Of a stretch of DNA of 62,948 nt, positions 33,420-42,794 are shown one piece after another. Source of the DNA: an uncultured Bacteroidales bacterium (lineage in GTDB: Bacteria > Bacteroidota > Bacteroidia > Bacteroidales > Paludibacteraceae); NCBI GenBank assembly GCA_902780235.1, contig CACZEL010000023.1:1-62948 (forward strand), in the 5' to 3' direction. A model generated the notes under the pieces. It saw only the letters and a list, made by a program, of their open reading frames with translations, was not told where the DNA came from and made no database searches. The position numbers and the translations under genes were made by a program. Numbering within the stretch: the stretch's first letter is position 1; each line of letters opens with the position of its first letter.

Positions 33420-35686
33420 ACACAAAGAGTTGGTACAAACCGTTTTTAGCATGGTTCTGGGGGCTTTTCTTCGGAGGGCTCTTGGTGATTTGGTTCGTGA
33501 TGTGGTTGATCACCCGCGGTGTATTGGGTTACTTGCCGCCTTTGGAGGAGTTGCAGAACCCGAAGAACACCTTCGCGAGCGAGATCATCTCGTCCGACAT
33601 GCAGTCGCTGGGTCGTTATTACCGGTACGAGAACCGTATCGGGGTGCAATATACGGACTTGTCGCCGAACCTCATCAACGCGCTGATCGCTACCGAGGAC
33701 GCACGTTTTTACCAACATACGGGAGTCGATTTCAAGTCCCTCTTCCGCGCCGTACTCAAGCTCGGTCGCGCCGGTGGCGGTTCTACCCTCACCCAGCAGT
33801 TGGCGAAGCAGTTATGGTCGCCGCGGGCAAACAATATCATCGAGCGCGCTATGCAGAAACCCATCGAGTGGATCATTGCCACGAAGTTAGAGCGACTCTA
33901 CTCGAAGGACGAGATCATCTTGATGTATCTCAACCAGTTCGATTTTCTCTACAACGCCGTAGGTATTCAGTCGGCGTCGCAGGTCTATTTCTCCACCACA
34001 CCGGCGAACCTGAAGATCGAAGAGTCGGCCATGCTCGTCGGCATGTGTAAGAACCCGTCCCTGTACAACCCAGTTCGTCATCCCGTACGCGCCACGAACC
34101 GCCGTAACACGGTGCTTAGTCAGATGGAGAAATACGGTTATATTGATACTCAGACCCGCGATTCGATCATGGCGCTACCGCTGGAGTTACATTACCGTTC
34201 GGTGGATCACAAGCAAGGTACAGCACCTTATTTCCGCGAGTACCTGCGTGGGGTACTGACCGCCAAAGAACCGCATGAGAGCGAGTACGCAGAGTGGAAC
34301 AAACAGCAGTACGAGTTGGACAAATGGAGTTGGGACAATAACCCCTTGTACGGTTTTTGCGAGAAGAACAAGAAACCGGACGGCAGTCATTACGATATCT
34401 ATCAGGACGGTCTGAAGATCTACACGACCATCGATTCGCGCATGCAGCGCTACGCCGAAGAGGCGGTGAGCGAGCACATGCAGGCGCAGCAGAAAGCCTT
34501 CTTCCGCGAACTCAAACGCAAGAAGAACGCGCCCTTCTCCAAACAGTTGACGCAAGAGGAAGTAGATGGTATCATGAACCGCTCCATGCGTCAGACGGAT
34601 CGTTACCGCATCATGAAGCGTGCCGGATACAGTCATGACTCGATCATCGCTTCGTTCAAGGTGCCGCGTGAGATGCAGGTCTTCACCTACGACCGGGGTC
34701 TGATTGACACCATCATGACGCCCTACGACTCGATCAAATGGCAGAAGAGTTACCTGCGGTGCGGATTCATGTCCATGGATCCACATACGGGACACGTCAA
34801 AGCGTATGTCGGCGGACCGAATTTCAGTTATTTCCAGTACGACATGGCTACCAGAGGTCGTCGGCAAGTAGGTTCTACCGTCAAGCCTTACCTCTACACC
34901 TTGGCCATGGACGAAGGGATGTGGCCCTGCGAGACATGGGTCTATGACTCTGTCGTCTTCATCCTGCCGGACGGCACTCGTTACGTGCCGCGTGACACGC
35001 ACGACAAGTACCAAGGAGACACCGTCACCCTCACATGGGGACTCAAGGAGTCATCCAACTGGATGTCGGCTTACCTGATGTCGCTTTTCACGCCTGAACA
35101 ACTCGTGAAGATGATGCGGTCGTTCGGTATCCAAGGACAACTCGATCCGGTCGTTTCGCTCTGTCTTGGACCGTGCGAAGTGACGGTAGCTGAGATGGTA
35201 GATGCCTATACCGCCTTTGCTAACAAGGGTATCCGAACCGAACCGCTTTACGTCACCCGTATCGAGGACGCCAACGGAAACGTCATCGGCAGCTTCACGC
35301 CGCGTACCCACGAGATCATCAGCGAGACAACGGCGTATAAGATGATTTACATGCTGCGTCAAGTGCTCGATCACGGAACGGGTGTTCGCGTGCGGTATAA
35401 ATACGGTATCTCGGCGCCGATGGGCGGTAAGACCGGTACGACGAACAATAACTCCGACGGTTGGTTCATGTGCTTCACCCCATCTCTCGTCAGCGGAACA
35501 TGGGTCGGAGGTGAAGACCGTGCTATCCATTTTGATAACATGGCAGAAGGACAGGGAGCTTCGATGGCCCTGCCTATCTGCGCACTATACATGCAAAAAG
35601 TACTCGCGGATCCCGATCTGGGCTATAGTCCCGACGAGCAGTTCGATGTACCCGCTTGGTTTGACCCGAATGAAGGATGCAAATAA
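33416..35686 (+). CDS. Penicillin-binding protein 1A, bifunctional
   Basis: 756 residues. One N-terminal membrane helix (LFFGGLLVIWFVMWLITRGVLG) and the GT51 glycosyltransferase (ATEDARFYQHTGVDF with catalytic Glu, GGGSTLTQQLAKQLW). The transpeptidase domain has catalytic STVK (RRQVGSTVKPYLY), SSN in KESSNWMSAYL, and KTGTTNNNSDGWF. It polymerises and cross-links peptidoglycan in the periplasm. Coupled to hemW by a 4-base overlap. Confidence 0.95.
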   Translation: MNTKSWYKPFLAWFWGLFFGGLLVIWFVMWLITRGVLGYLPPLEELQNPKNTFASEIISSDMQSLGRYYRYENRIGVQYTDLSPNLINALIATEDARFYQHTGVDFKSLFRAVLKLGRAGGGSTLTQQLAKQLWSPRANNIIERAMQKPIEWIIATKLERLYSKDEIILMYLNQFDFLYNAVGIQSASQVYFSTTPANLKIEESAMLVGMCKNPSLYNPVRHPVRATNRRNTVLSQMEKYGYIDTQTRDSIMALPLELHYRSVDHKQGTAPYFREYLRGVLTAKEPHESEYAEWNKQQYELDKWSWDNNPLYGFCEKNKKPDGSHYDIYQDGLKIYTTIDSRMQRYAEEAVSEHMQAQQKAFFRELKRKKNAPFSKQLTQEEVDGIMNRSMRQTDRYRIMKRAGYSHDSIIASFKVPREMQVFTYDRGLIDTIMTPYDSIKWQKSYLRCGFMSMDPHTGHVKAYVGGPNFSYFQYDMATRGRRQVGSTVKPYLYTLAMDEGMWPCETWVYDSVVFILPDGTRYVPRDTHDKYQGDTVTLTWGLKESSNWMSAYLMSLFTPEQLVKMMRSFGIQGQLDPVVSLCLGPCEVTVAEMVDAYTAFANKGIRTEPLYVTRIEDANGNVIGSFTPRTHEIISETTAYKMIYMLRQVLDHGTGVRVRYKYGISAPMGGKTGTTNNNSDGWFMCFTPSLVSGTWVGGEDRAIHFDNMAEGQGASMALPICALYMQKVLADPDLGYSPDEQFDVPAWFDPNEGCK

Positions 35687-35800
35687 AGTTGAAAGGTGAA
35701 AGGACACATAGGATGAAAGGTGAAAGGTTAAAGGTGAAAGGAATTCTTATTCTTTTCTTCCTTTCAATTTTCAATTTTCAATTTTCAACTTGCTACGCGC
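35687..35800. repeat. Signal-peptide-encoding heptanucleotide inverted pair 1
   Basis: Units AAAGGTG/AAAGGTT, then GAATTCTTATTCTTTTCTTC, then TTTCAAT/TTTCAAC units of the opposite polarity. The same block recurs at 37720-37840 and 39292-39385, each time as the signal peptide of the following gene. Confidence 0.8.
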
Positions 35801-37719
35801 AGCTGAACACTGACCGCATAACTGCGATCGGGCGGAACGCGCTGTACTTCGAGGATTACGTCCTTTCCATTCAGTATTTCAATCAGGTTATCCGACTCAA
35901 GCCGTACTTGGCAGAACCCTATTTCTACCGCTCGATCGCGAAGATCCAGTTGGAGGACTATCAAGGTGCACTCAAGGACTGCAATGCCGCTATCGAACGC
36001 AATCCTTTCTCGCCCGGCTGTTATTACGCACAAGGCTATATCTACCGCCAACTCAATGACTTGGAAGCAGCGGAAGCGGACTATACGCAGGCCTTGCAGT
36101 TCTCGCCGGAGAACCGCACCTACATGCTTCTGCGAGCCGACACACGCGCCCAGCGGAAGAACTACGACGGGGCACTCGAGGACATCGAAGCGATGCTCAA
36201 ACGTGAACCGCAATCAGCCTCCGTTTGGAGCGAGAAAGGGCATATATGCTTGCAGAAAAAAGATACCCTGACTGCGCTTGAAGCCTTCGAACAAGCGGCG
36301 GCGTATGACAAGAACAATCCTGCCGTTTGGTCTGCTTTGGGCGTAACGAACCTGATGCTCGAGCGTGAGGACGAAGCGTATGTACAGTTAACGCAGGCGA
36401 TCAACTTAGGTTCGAAATGGGCAGGTGACTACCTCAACCGAGGCGTGCTCCATTACCGCCGGCATAACTATCGCGGTGCACTCTCTGACTACGACCAAGC
36501 GGTTAAGATTGCGCCGCGCGATGCGGAATGCTATTACAACCGAGGCATGATGCGGCAGGAAGTAGGTGACTACAACCGCGCGCTCGAAGACCTGAACACT
36601 GCCCTTTCGTTGGCACCCGAACGCACGGAGATGCGGTACCAACGGGCATTGGTAGAGATGCAACTCAAACAATGGAAAGCCGTGGTGAACGACATGGATT
36701 CGCTCATTGCCCGCTACCCGTATTTCCTGCCGGCTTATTACATGGCAGCGCAGGCCAAGACGCAGATGGGTGACACGAAGAGCGCCTTCCGGTATCGTCA
36801 GAAAGCGCAAGATCTCGAGTCCCGCAAGGAACAGATACAAGCCCAACAGGCGCAGCCCAATACGGACATGCTCATCGCCGAAGCACAGCCGCAGAAGAAA
36901 GATCATCGCAAAGAGTTCTCCGCTTCTACCGCCCAGAGTCAGAACGACCTGCCGGAGGAGGAACAGAAATACGATTCGCAGACCCGTGGATCGGTGCAGA
37001 AACGCTATCAGGATGTAGTGAACGAACCCAATATCGTGCTCAGTTATTACAGTCAGGATCTGAGTCTGAGGAGCACGAACTACTACCATGTGCTGGTCGA
37101 TCAACTCAACCGCAGCGAGGCTTTGCCGGCTACTTTACGGTTCACGAACCAAGAACTCGCCCTGACCGCAGAGATGGTGGACTACCATTTCGCGCAGATC
37201 AACCGCCTCTCCAAGGAGATTGATAATATGTTGGAAGACCCGTCCCTTTCAACTTTCACCTTTCACCTTTCAACTCTCTACGTTTCCCGCGCAATCGAGT
37301 TTGCCATCATCAAGGACTACGCGAGTGCGGTGGATGACTGCACAAAAGCGATCGTGTTGGCGGATAAAGACCTCGAACCCATCATCTGTTTCTGCCGCGC
37401 TACATGGCGATATCGCATGGCGGAAGCGGACTACGAACTGATGCTGCGGGACTACGACCAAGTGCTGCGCCTGCAACCCGATTTCAGTTTTGCGCTCTAT
37501 AACAAAGCGAACCTCCTCTGTTCCAAACATGAGTACCAGGAGGCGATCAACCATTATACCAAAGCGATCCGTATCGACGAGAATTTTGCGGAAGCGTATT
37601 TCAACAGGGGCCTGACCTATATCTATATCGGCGAGAACGAAAAAGGTTTATCCGACCTGAGCAAAGCCGGCGAACTCGGTATCTATCAGGCATACAATTT
37701 GATAACAAGATTCAAATAA
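35713..37719 (+). CDS. Secreted TPR-repeat protein
   Basis: 668 residues with ten or more TPR units (for example FYRSIAKIQLEDYQGALKDC, YLNRGVLHYRRHNYRGALSD, AYFNRGLTYIYIGENEKGLS). TPR units bind partner proteins; the partner is unknown. Start at ATG 35713. The signal peptide (KGERLKVKGILILFFLS..., cleaved after CYAQ) is encoded entirely by the repeat block 35700-35800. A second repeat inside the gene encodes PSLSTFTFHLSTLYVS (37236-37286). Not a type IX cargo by its end. Confidence 0.85.
   Translation: MKGERLKVKGILILFFLSIFNFQFSTCYAQLNTDRITAIGRNALYFEDYVLSIQYFNQVIRLKPYLAEPYFYRSIAKIQLEDYQGALKDCNAAIERNPFSPGCYYAQGYIYRQLNDLEAAEADYTQALQFSPENRTYMLLRADTRAQRKNYDGALEDIEAMLKREPQSASVWSEKGHICLQKKDTLTALEAFEQAAAYDKNNPAVWSALGVTNLMLEREDEAYVQLTQAINLGSKWAGDYLNRGVLHYRRHNYRGALSDYDQAVKIAPRDAECYYNRGMMRQEVGDYNRALEDLNTALSLAPERTEMRYQRALVEMQLKQWKAVVNDMDSLIARYPYFLPAYYMAAQAKTQMGDTKSAFRYRQKAQDLESRKEQIQAQQAQPNTDMLIAEAQPQKKDHRKEFSASTAQSQNDLPEEEQKYDSQTRGSVQKRYQDVVNEPNIVLSYYSQDLSLRSTNYYHVLVDQLNRSEALPATLRFTNQELALTAEMVDYHFAQINRLSKEIDNMLEDPSLSTFTFHLSTLYVSRAIEFAIIKDYASAVDDCTKAIVLADKDLEPIICFCRATWRYRMAEADYELMLRDYDQVLRLQPDFSFALYNKANLLCSKHEYQEAINHYTKAIRIDENFAEAYFNRGLTYIYIGENEKGLSDLSKAGELGIYQAYNLITRFK
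37236..37286. repeat. In-frame heptanucleotide repeat in the TPR gene
   Basis: TTTCAAC/TTTCACC units encode LSTFTFHLST without breaking the frame. Confidence 0.75.
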
Positions 37720-37840
37720 AGTGAAAGGTGAAAAATGAAAAGTGAAAGGACATATAGGATGAAAGGTGAAAGGTTAAAGGTGAAAGGAATTCTTATTCTT
37801 TTCTTCCTTTCAACTTTCAACTTTCAACTTTCAACTTGCC
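37720..37840. repeat. Signal-peptide-encoding heptanucleotide inverted pair 2
   Basis: Copy of 35687-35800 with few changes. It carries the start codon and signal peptide of the TraB/GumN gene. Confidence 0.8.
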
Positions 37841-38673
37841 AAGCCCAGGTGCTTTACGAGATCAGCGGCAAGGGAGCCAAAGCCAAGTCGTATATCTTGG
37901 CGACGAACAAGTTCATGGACTGCACGTTCCTGGACACCATCCCGAACGTGTTCAAATGCTTCGCGCAATGTGACAAGGTCATCACCGAGTTCGCCATGCA
38001 GGACTACGAAGCGATCTCGGCACTAAGGCAGGCTGCGCTCCTACCCGACTCCGTCAAACTGACGAATTTCTATTCCGAAAGCGAATATACGTTCATTGAC
38101 AACGCGCTCCGTGCGCAGATAGGCATGGGCTTAGACAAGTTATGCCGCATGAAACCCGCCTACCTCACGGAGATGGTGCGCGCCGAACTGATGAGAGAAT
38201 GGTTGAAATATGATGAACAGCGATCGATGGAAGGCTTCTTCGAAGCGGTAGCTGCCGAACGAGGCTTGCCGGTTTATGGACTGGACAATATCGGCGAAAC
38301 GATGTACATGCTCTTCGACCGCGAACCTTTTCATTGGCAATGCAAAGAGCTGCTCAAGGTGCTGGAGTATCCGGAGAATGAGGTCAAGCAGGAACGGACC
38401 CTGCGAGCCATGTACTGCGACGGACGACTCACCGACATCGCTTATCAAGTGGAAGGACCGGACAACACGACCAGCATCTCTTATTCCGACTACAAAGTGT
38501 ATTGCCAACGGAATATCGAATGGGTCAAACGCCTGCAGGATTATCTCCAGCAAGGCAAAGCCTTCATTCCCTTGGAGGCGGTCTATCTGGGCGGAGACAA
38601 AGGCCTGCTCCAGCAACTCCGTGCCGCCGGCTATCGAGTACGGCCGGTTAATAGAGGACGAAGAACTTCCTAG
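37759..38673 (+). CDS. TraB/GumN family protein, secreted
   Basis: 304 residues. TraB/GumN proteins are metallo-hydrolase-like (Tiki fold). Typical segments: LYEISGKGAKAKSYILATN, NKFMDCTFLDTIPNVFKCF, KVITEFAM, and AVYLGGDKGLLQQLRAAGYRV at the end. The signal peptide MKGERLKVKGILILFFLS is repeat-encoded and nearly identical to that of the preceding gene. I use ATG 37759 by analogy with that gene; 37735 is also in frame. Confidence 0.8.
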   Translation: MKGERLKVKGILILFFLSTFNFQLSTCQAQVLYEISGKGAKAKSYILATNKFMDCTFLDTIPNVFKCFAQCDKVITEFAMQDYEAISALRQAALLPDSVKLTNFYSESEYTFIDNALRAQIGMGLDKLCRMKPAYLTEMVRAELMREWLKYDEQRSMEGFFEAVAAERGLPVYGLDNIGETMYMLFDREPFHWQCKELLKVLEYPENEVKQERTLRAMYCDGRLTDIAYQVEGPDNTTSISYSDYKVYCQRNIEWVKRLQDYLQQGKAFIPLEAVYLGGDKGLLQQLRAAGYRVRPVNRGRRTS

Positions 38674-38712
38674 AACACTAGGAAACCAGGACACTAGAAC
38701 ACTAGAAAATAA
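38674..38712. repeat. Heptanucleotide-like spacer (ACACTAG type)
   Basis: Degenerate units around CACTAGA/ACACTAG between the TraB/GumN gene and the next secreted protein. Confidence 0.5.
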
Positions 38713-38735
38713 TTAAAAAACAACAAATAAAAAAA

Positions 38736-39293
38736 ATGAAAAAGGTATTTTCTGTAATGGTAGCGCTGGTATTGGCGCTGAGTATGAACGCTGCAGAACG
38801 CGGCAAGTTTATTCATGTAGATTGCACGACGTCCAAGAACCTCAAGCCGCAACTGGCTTTTGTACAGGACCGTATCAACGGTGAAGATGTCACGACATTG
38901 CTGGTAAAAACGGTGAATGTCAACAATTACAATGAGTTCACCGACGAATCGCGTGTGCTGATCCGTTTTGCAGACGACAAGGCTTTCCGTCTCAACCGCG
39001 TAGCCGGATCGGCAGTAGAGAAGAAAAAACACACGGAGAAAAGAGGTACGCAGACAATCTCGTTCTACGACACTTTCACTTCGTATGACGTAGATCCGGA
39101 GGTCATCCAAAAACTCGAAGCCGGCATCGCCATCATCAAAGTGCGTATCGTCTTCATGGCCAACGAGACCAAGGACTACGATATCGCGGAAGGCTACCAG
39201 GAGAAGATGTCGTCCGACTTGCTCAAGTCTTACCAAGAGGCTGCATTGAATAACAAGAAAGCAAACGGTGACCACGGTGACGACGACTTCTAA
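38736..39293 (+). CDS. Small secreted protein, unknown function
   Basis: 185 residues with a signal peptide (MKKVFSVMVALVLALSMNAA). The mature part is a beta-rich domain (KFIHVDCTTSKNLKPQLAFV, VLIRFADDKAFRLNRVAGS) and a polar tail ending in GDHGDDDF. I do not recognise the family. It is on the same strand as, and 4 bases before, the next gene's possible start. Confidence 0.65.
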   Translation: MKKVFSVMVALVLALSMNAAERGKFIHVDCTTSKNLKPQLAFVQDRINGEDVTTLLVKTVNVNNYNEFTDESRVLIRFADDKAFRLNRVAGSAVEKKKHTEKRGTQTISFYDTFTSYDVDPEVIQKLEAGIAIIKVRIVFMANETKDYDIAEGYQEKMSSDLLKSYQEAALNNKKANGDHGDDDF

Positions 39294-39385
39294 TAAATTG
39301 AAAATTGAAAGGTTAAAGGTGAAAGGGATTATCATTCTTTTCTTCCTTTCACTTTTCACTTTTCACCTTTCACCTCTCCAAGCCC
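39292..39385. repeat. Signal-peptide-encoding heptanucleotide inverted pair 3
   Basis: TTGAAAA, TTGAAAG, TTAAAGG units, then TTATCATTCTTTTCTTCC, then TTTCACT/TTTCACC units. Third version of the same block, with no ATG start. Confidence 0.75.
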
Positions 39386-41622
39386 AGATCAGCATGCCTG
39401 AACTGAGCGATTCGCTCTTTGCCTACACGGGTTTCTCCCGTGTTTGGAGTGCGCCGGTACGGGTGAAGAACATGCGTGTGAGCGGTAATAAAGTGGTGCT
39501 ATATACCAACGGCACCTTGCGTGACTATCGCTGGACGCCGGACAATATCGCGGACATCAAGCGCAAAGTCAGCCTTTGGACCTTGGGACATACCAACGGT
39601 CAGGTCACGATCTATAGTTCCAACACGGACATCGAGACCCTCATCACCGAATGTGCCAAGAGCCAAATAGCTAATGGCAAATGTCCCAAAGACAAATGCG
39701 ATTTGACCGACAATACGATAGCCCTCTATCCCTCCCACGGCCTCTATTTCAATCGGGACCGAAACGAGTGGATCTGGCAGCGGGCAACGCTGTGGACGAC
39801 GGTGGAAGACCTGTACAGCCACGAGTACGTACGGCTCATCAAACGTATGTTGGAGAACGCAGGCGCAACAGTGCTTATGCCGCGTGCCGGGCTCGACGAA
39901 CAAGAACCGGGAGCGTCCGGCATGCCTCGTTGGGTAGAAGGCGCACGGTACTGGATGATGAACCAAGGAGCGGACTCGACCCTTTGGGATCTGTACGGCG
40001 GCAATGAGTACAAGGATGACATGAAATGTCGGGCAATGTGGGTCAATGCCCAGCAAAGCCCCATCGACCTCTGTCTGGCTTTCCATACGGACGGCAACGA
40101 CAGCGGCAATGATAGCACCGTCATCGGTACCCTCGCTATCTACACAGCCAAGGACGATGAGGGACAATACGTGCTGCGGGACGGACGCAACCGAGAGAAG
40201 ACGAACCGTAACTTAGCCGATTGGATCCAGACGCAGATCACGGAAGACCTGCGGCACATAGCGCCCGAATGGACGCGACGCCAACTCAAAGAATCCAATT
40301 ACTGCGAGACGCGCGTGCCCGTTGTACCGAGTATGATCCTTGAATTGCTCAGTCATAAGAACATGGCGGATATGCGGTACGGACTTGATCCGAAGTTCCG
40401 TTTTGCTGCCGCTCGTGCGGTGTATAAAGGTATCTTGCGTTACCTCAACGGTGCCAACGCGACCGTGCAACCGCTCCCTGTACAGGAGTTGGGTATTCAA
40501 ATGACAAACGACAAACGACCAACGACAAATGCTTTGCTCAAATGGATCCCTTCCGTGGACTCCTTGGAGCAAAGTGCTACGCCGACCTATTTTATGGTCT
40601 ATATCCAAGCCAATGACGGCGAGTGGGATGTGCAGCAGGTTGAGAACGCGACCGAGTTACAACTCGAGTTACAACCCGGTGTACGATACAACTACTATGT
40701 CATTGCCGGTAATGAAGGCGGTCTCTCCTACCCCAGCCCCATCGTGAGTGCGTATATAAATGAGAAAATGGTAAATGACCAAATGGTACTTGTCGTCGAT
40801 GGCTTCAACGACGTCTATGGTCCCGAATGGTTTGCGGACAGCACCTACGCCGGTATCGTGCCGGGTTCGTACGCCTGCGAAGATCGGTTCTCTTGCGCCT
40901 ATATCGGCGAGGTTTGGAACTACACCCGCTCGGACGAATGGAAGAACGATGATAACTGCGGTTGGGGATCGTGCTATCGGGATCATGCCGGACAATTCAC
41001 CATCGGTAACACGCATGACTACACCGCCCTTCATGGCCGCGTCCTGCAGCAGATGGGTATCTCCTATGTCAGCTGCACAGCTGGCTTTCTTACAGGCGAA
41101 GCCGGTCTTACAGCCGAAGGCGGTCCTACAGCGCAGCGGTCATACAGCAAAGCGGTCATAATAGACTATATCTGTGGTCGTCAAAAGAATCCGCTAACAG
41201 CTAAAAGCCAAGAGCTAATAGCTAACGTCCTTGACGCCGGCGGCAAGATCCTGCTCAGTACCGACCATTTCAGTGCGATCGATCCTGTCTGGGCAAAGCG
41301 CTACCTGCATGCCTCCTATTATGCGGCGAAAGCGACTCACAGCGGACGAATTAGCGGTCAGGGTCATCGGCCTTATCACCTCTTCCTGACGCCGAACGAC
41401 ACCCAGCTGTTCACCGATCATCCTGAGGCTCTCAAGCCCGAAGCCGATGCCGTTCGTATTGCTTCCTACGAGGACATGCGCGTCCCGGCTGCCGTAGGTT
41501 ACAAATCACCAATGACCAATCACCAATCACCAATGACTCTCGTCTTCGGTTTCCCCTTGGAGACCGTGCAAGAGTTTGATAAGATTTACCAACATGCTAT
41601 AGAATGGTTGATGAAGGAATGA
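39298..41622 (+). CDS. N-acetylmuramoyl-L-alanine amidase-like / 'xanthan lyase' secreted protein
   Basis: About 774 residues. An amidase_3-like domain lies at residues 110-390: YPSHGLYFN, YVRLIKRMLENAGATVLMPR, LCLAFHTDGND (metal-site His) and MILELLSHKNM (catalytic Glu). A fibronectin-like part and a long unknown C-terminal domain follow (VVDGFNDVYGPEWFAD on). Relatives in Bacteroides are often called xanthan lyase without evidence. The start is uncertain: TTG 39298 or GTG 39319, since no ATG remains in the repeat-encoded signal peptide (LKVKGIIILFFLS). Five repeats lie in frame inside the gene (39662, 40497, 40755, 41190, 41505), the highest density in the window. Confidence 0.75.
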   Translation: MKIERLKVKGIIILFFLSLFTFHLSPLQAQISMPELSDSLFAYTGFSRVWSAPVRVKNMRVSGNKVVLYTNGTLRDYRWTPDNIADIKRKVSLWTLGHTNGQVTIYSSNTDIETLITECAKSQIANGKCPKDKCDLTDNTIALYPSHGLYFNRDRNEWIWQRATLWTTVEDLYSHEYVRLIKRMLENAGATVLMPRAGLDEQEPGASGMPRWVEGARYWMMNQGADSTLWDLYGGNEYKDDMKCRAMWVNAQQSPIDLCLAFHTDGNDSGNDSTVIGTLAIYTAKDDEGQYVLRDGRNREKTNRNLADWIQTQITEDLRHIAPEWTRRQLKESNYCETRVPVVPSMILELLSHKNMADMRYGLDPKFRFAAARAVYKGILRYLNGANATVQPLPVQELGIQMTNDKRPTTNALLKWIPSVDSLEQSATPTYFMVYIQANDGEWDVQQVENATELQLELQPGVRYNYYVIAGNEGGLSYPSPIVSAYINEKMVNDQMVLVVDGFNDVYGPEWFADSTYAGIVPGSYACEDRFSCAYIGEVWNYTRSDEWKNDDNCGWGSCYRDHAGQFTIGNTHDYTALHGRVLQQMGISYVSCTAGFLTGEAGLTAEGGPTAQRSYSKAVIIDYICGRQKNPLTAKSQELIANVLDAGGKILLSTDHFSAIDPVWAKRYLHASYYAAKATHSGRISGQGHRPYHLFLTPNDTQLFTDHPEALKPEADAVRIASYEDMRVPAAVGYKSPMTNHQSPMTLVFGFPLETVQEFDKIYQHAIEWLMKE
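40497..40530. repeat. In-frame heptanucleotide repeat (GACAAAC)
   Basis: Units GACAAAC, GACAAAC, GACCAAC, GACAAAT encode MTNDKRPTTNA within the amidase-like gene. Confidence 0.75.
41190..41225. repeat. In-frame heptanucleotide repeat (GCTAACA/GCTAATA)
   Basis: Encodes LTAKSQELIANV in the amidase-like gene. Confidence 0.7.
41500..41535. repeat. In-frame heptanucleotide repeat (CCAATCA/CCAATGA)
   Basis: Encodes SPMTNHQSPMT in the amidase-like gene. Confidence 0.75.
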
Positions 41623-41760
41623 CCTACTTACGGCAATAGGAGATACAAGAAAACCGTTAATTCAAGGGAACGTAAAGCTGCAAAAGAAGTAGCATCAATA
41701 AACAAAAAGTTGCAGAAAAATCCCAGAAATCGTGCTGCGTTGTTGTCAAATAATGAATAG
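41623..41760 (+). pseudogene. Remnant of a basic protein C-terminus
   Basis: In frame with, and right after, the amidase stop the sequence reads PTYGNRRYKKTVNSRERKAAKEV through NPRNRAALLSNNE to a stop at 41758-41760, with no start codon (the peptide is 45 residues). Its basic, charged composition looks like the tail of a larger protein, perhaps a secreted toxin. Its stop overlaps the start of the next small frame. I cannot name the parent gene. Confidence 0.35.
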
Positions 41761-41863
41761 AGAAGAGTATAAAGATTTACCTGCTGGCCCCCTCCCTGCT
41801 TTAATTGACGTACGTCCCCAAATCCTTATCTACAATCCAGATGATGAAAGGAAACCAAGATGA
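41753..41863 (+). CDS. Possible 36-residue small protein
   Basis: Starts ATG 41753 within the stop of the preceding remnant and ends TGA overlapping the next ATG (41860) by 4 bases, an arrangement typical of coupled genes. The peptide begins MNREEYKDLPAGPLPALIDV and ends YNPDDERKPR. It could be a fragment of a larger protein rather than an independent gene. Confidence 0.35.
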   Translation: MNREEYKDLPAGPLPALIDVRPQILIYNPDDERKPR

Positions 41864-42597
41864 AACGCTTTTTATTACTTATTTTACTTGTTGTCACAAG
41901 CTATCAATTGTGGGCTTCTACTCCTCAAATAGAAGGTCTATATGTATGGAACCCTGGCAAATATTGGTGGAAGGTAAAACCAGACAAGCGCAAGAATGCC
42001 GAACCAAGTCAAGTTGTCTGGGATAGTTTGCTTATTTCTCCAGATAGTACTTATATACTGAAGAGCAGCAGATTCTACGATGTGGGAGGTAAAACTATTA
42101 AGAGCATTTCTAAAGGGACATGGAGTAGCCGAGGAGAATATGTTTCTCTTGTTCCATTTGGAGTAAATTATTCGTGCGTTCCCAATATGACAACGGATTC
42201 GATAATAGAGATCAATCTCTTTGAAATTGTCCCGGTAACAAGGGATACTATTCCTGTAAAAAGAAGTTTATTATATGTATATTCTGAAGATGGTACTATA
42301 ATTAAATACCAAACGGATAGTATCGGACATGTGGTAATTAATTATTCATCGGATATACTTGTTGTTTTTATAGAAGGCGGTTTGCATGTGAATATTCCAT
42401 TCCCACAAATTGGTAGTAGTTATAATGTTGTTACATCAAAGTCTTATGTGAACGTGGAGGCCCAGTTCTATAAAAAACAAGGTGATGATTTGTGGCATTG
42501 CTCAATTGATAAAGACGGTATTCAATTAAATGCTCTCTATAAGCAGAATATTAAGATAGAAAAATCTTTATTTAATCCTATTGGTGGAATTAAATAA
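41860..42597 (+). CDS. Secreted protein of unknown function
   Basis: 245 residues, signal peptide MKRFLLLILLVVTSYQLWAS. The rest is beta-rich (GLYVWNPGKYWWKVKPDKRK, YVSLVPFGVNYSCVPNM) without a family I know and without a type IX tail. The coding sequence is much more AT-rich than the core genes around it. Its start overlaps the 36-residue frame by 4 bases. Confidence 0.65.
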   Translation: MKRFLLLILLVVTSYQLWASTPQIEGLYVWNPGKYWWKVKPDKRKNAEPSQVVWDSLLISPDSTYILKSSRFYDVGGKTIKSISKGTWSSRGEYVSLVPFGVNYSCVPNMTTDSIIEINLFEIVPVTRDTIPVKRSLLYVYSEDGTIIKYQTDSIGHVVINYSSDILVVFIEGGLHVNIPFPQIGSSYNVVTSKSYVNVEAQFYKKQGDDLWHCSIDKDGIQLNALYKQNIKIEKSLFNPIGGIK

Positions 42598-42620
42598 ATA
42601 TGCTCTAGTAGTTGATTATC

Positions 42621-42705
42621 AATTTACACTACTACTGGTCAAGAGGTAAAGTGATTTATAATGAATGTTAAACGAAATGTGTACGATTATATGAAAAATT
42701 ATTGG
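42621..42705 (+). pseudogene. Remnant of a duplicated T9SS-tail/lipoprotein junction
   Basis: ACTACTGGTCAAGAGGTAAA encodes TTGQEVK and stop, and about 40 bases later ATGAAAAATTATTGGG resembles a gene start. The whole segment aligns with 43606-43670, where FTVTGQEVR and stop is followed by a lipoprotein start. It is a decayed copy of that junction. Confidence 0.6.
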
Positions 42706-42745
42706 GTGGTTCGTAGAATCCCAACTTTTTTCCCAAGTGATAAAC

Positions 42746-42776
42746 TTGCATATAACAAATAAATTGTCTATCTTTG
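42746..42776 (+). promoter_or_regulatory. Promoter of the T9SS-tail protein
   Basis: TTGC (42746-42749), 19 bases, TATCTTTG (42769-42776). The segment TTGTCTATCTTTGCATAAAA also occurs, with one change, upstream of the gene at 44995. Confidence 0.7.
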
Positions 42777-42794
42777 CATAAAAATTCTATCTTT

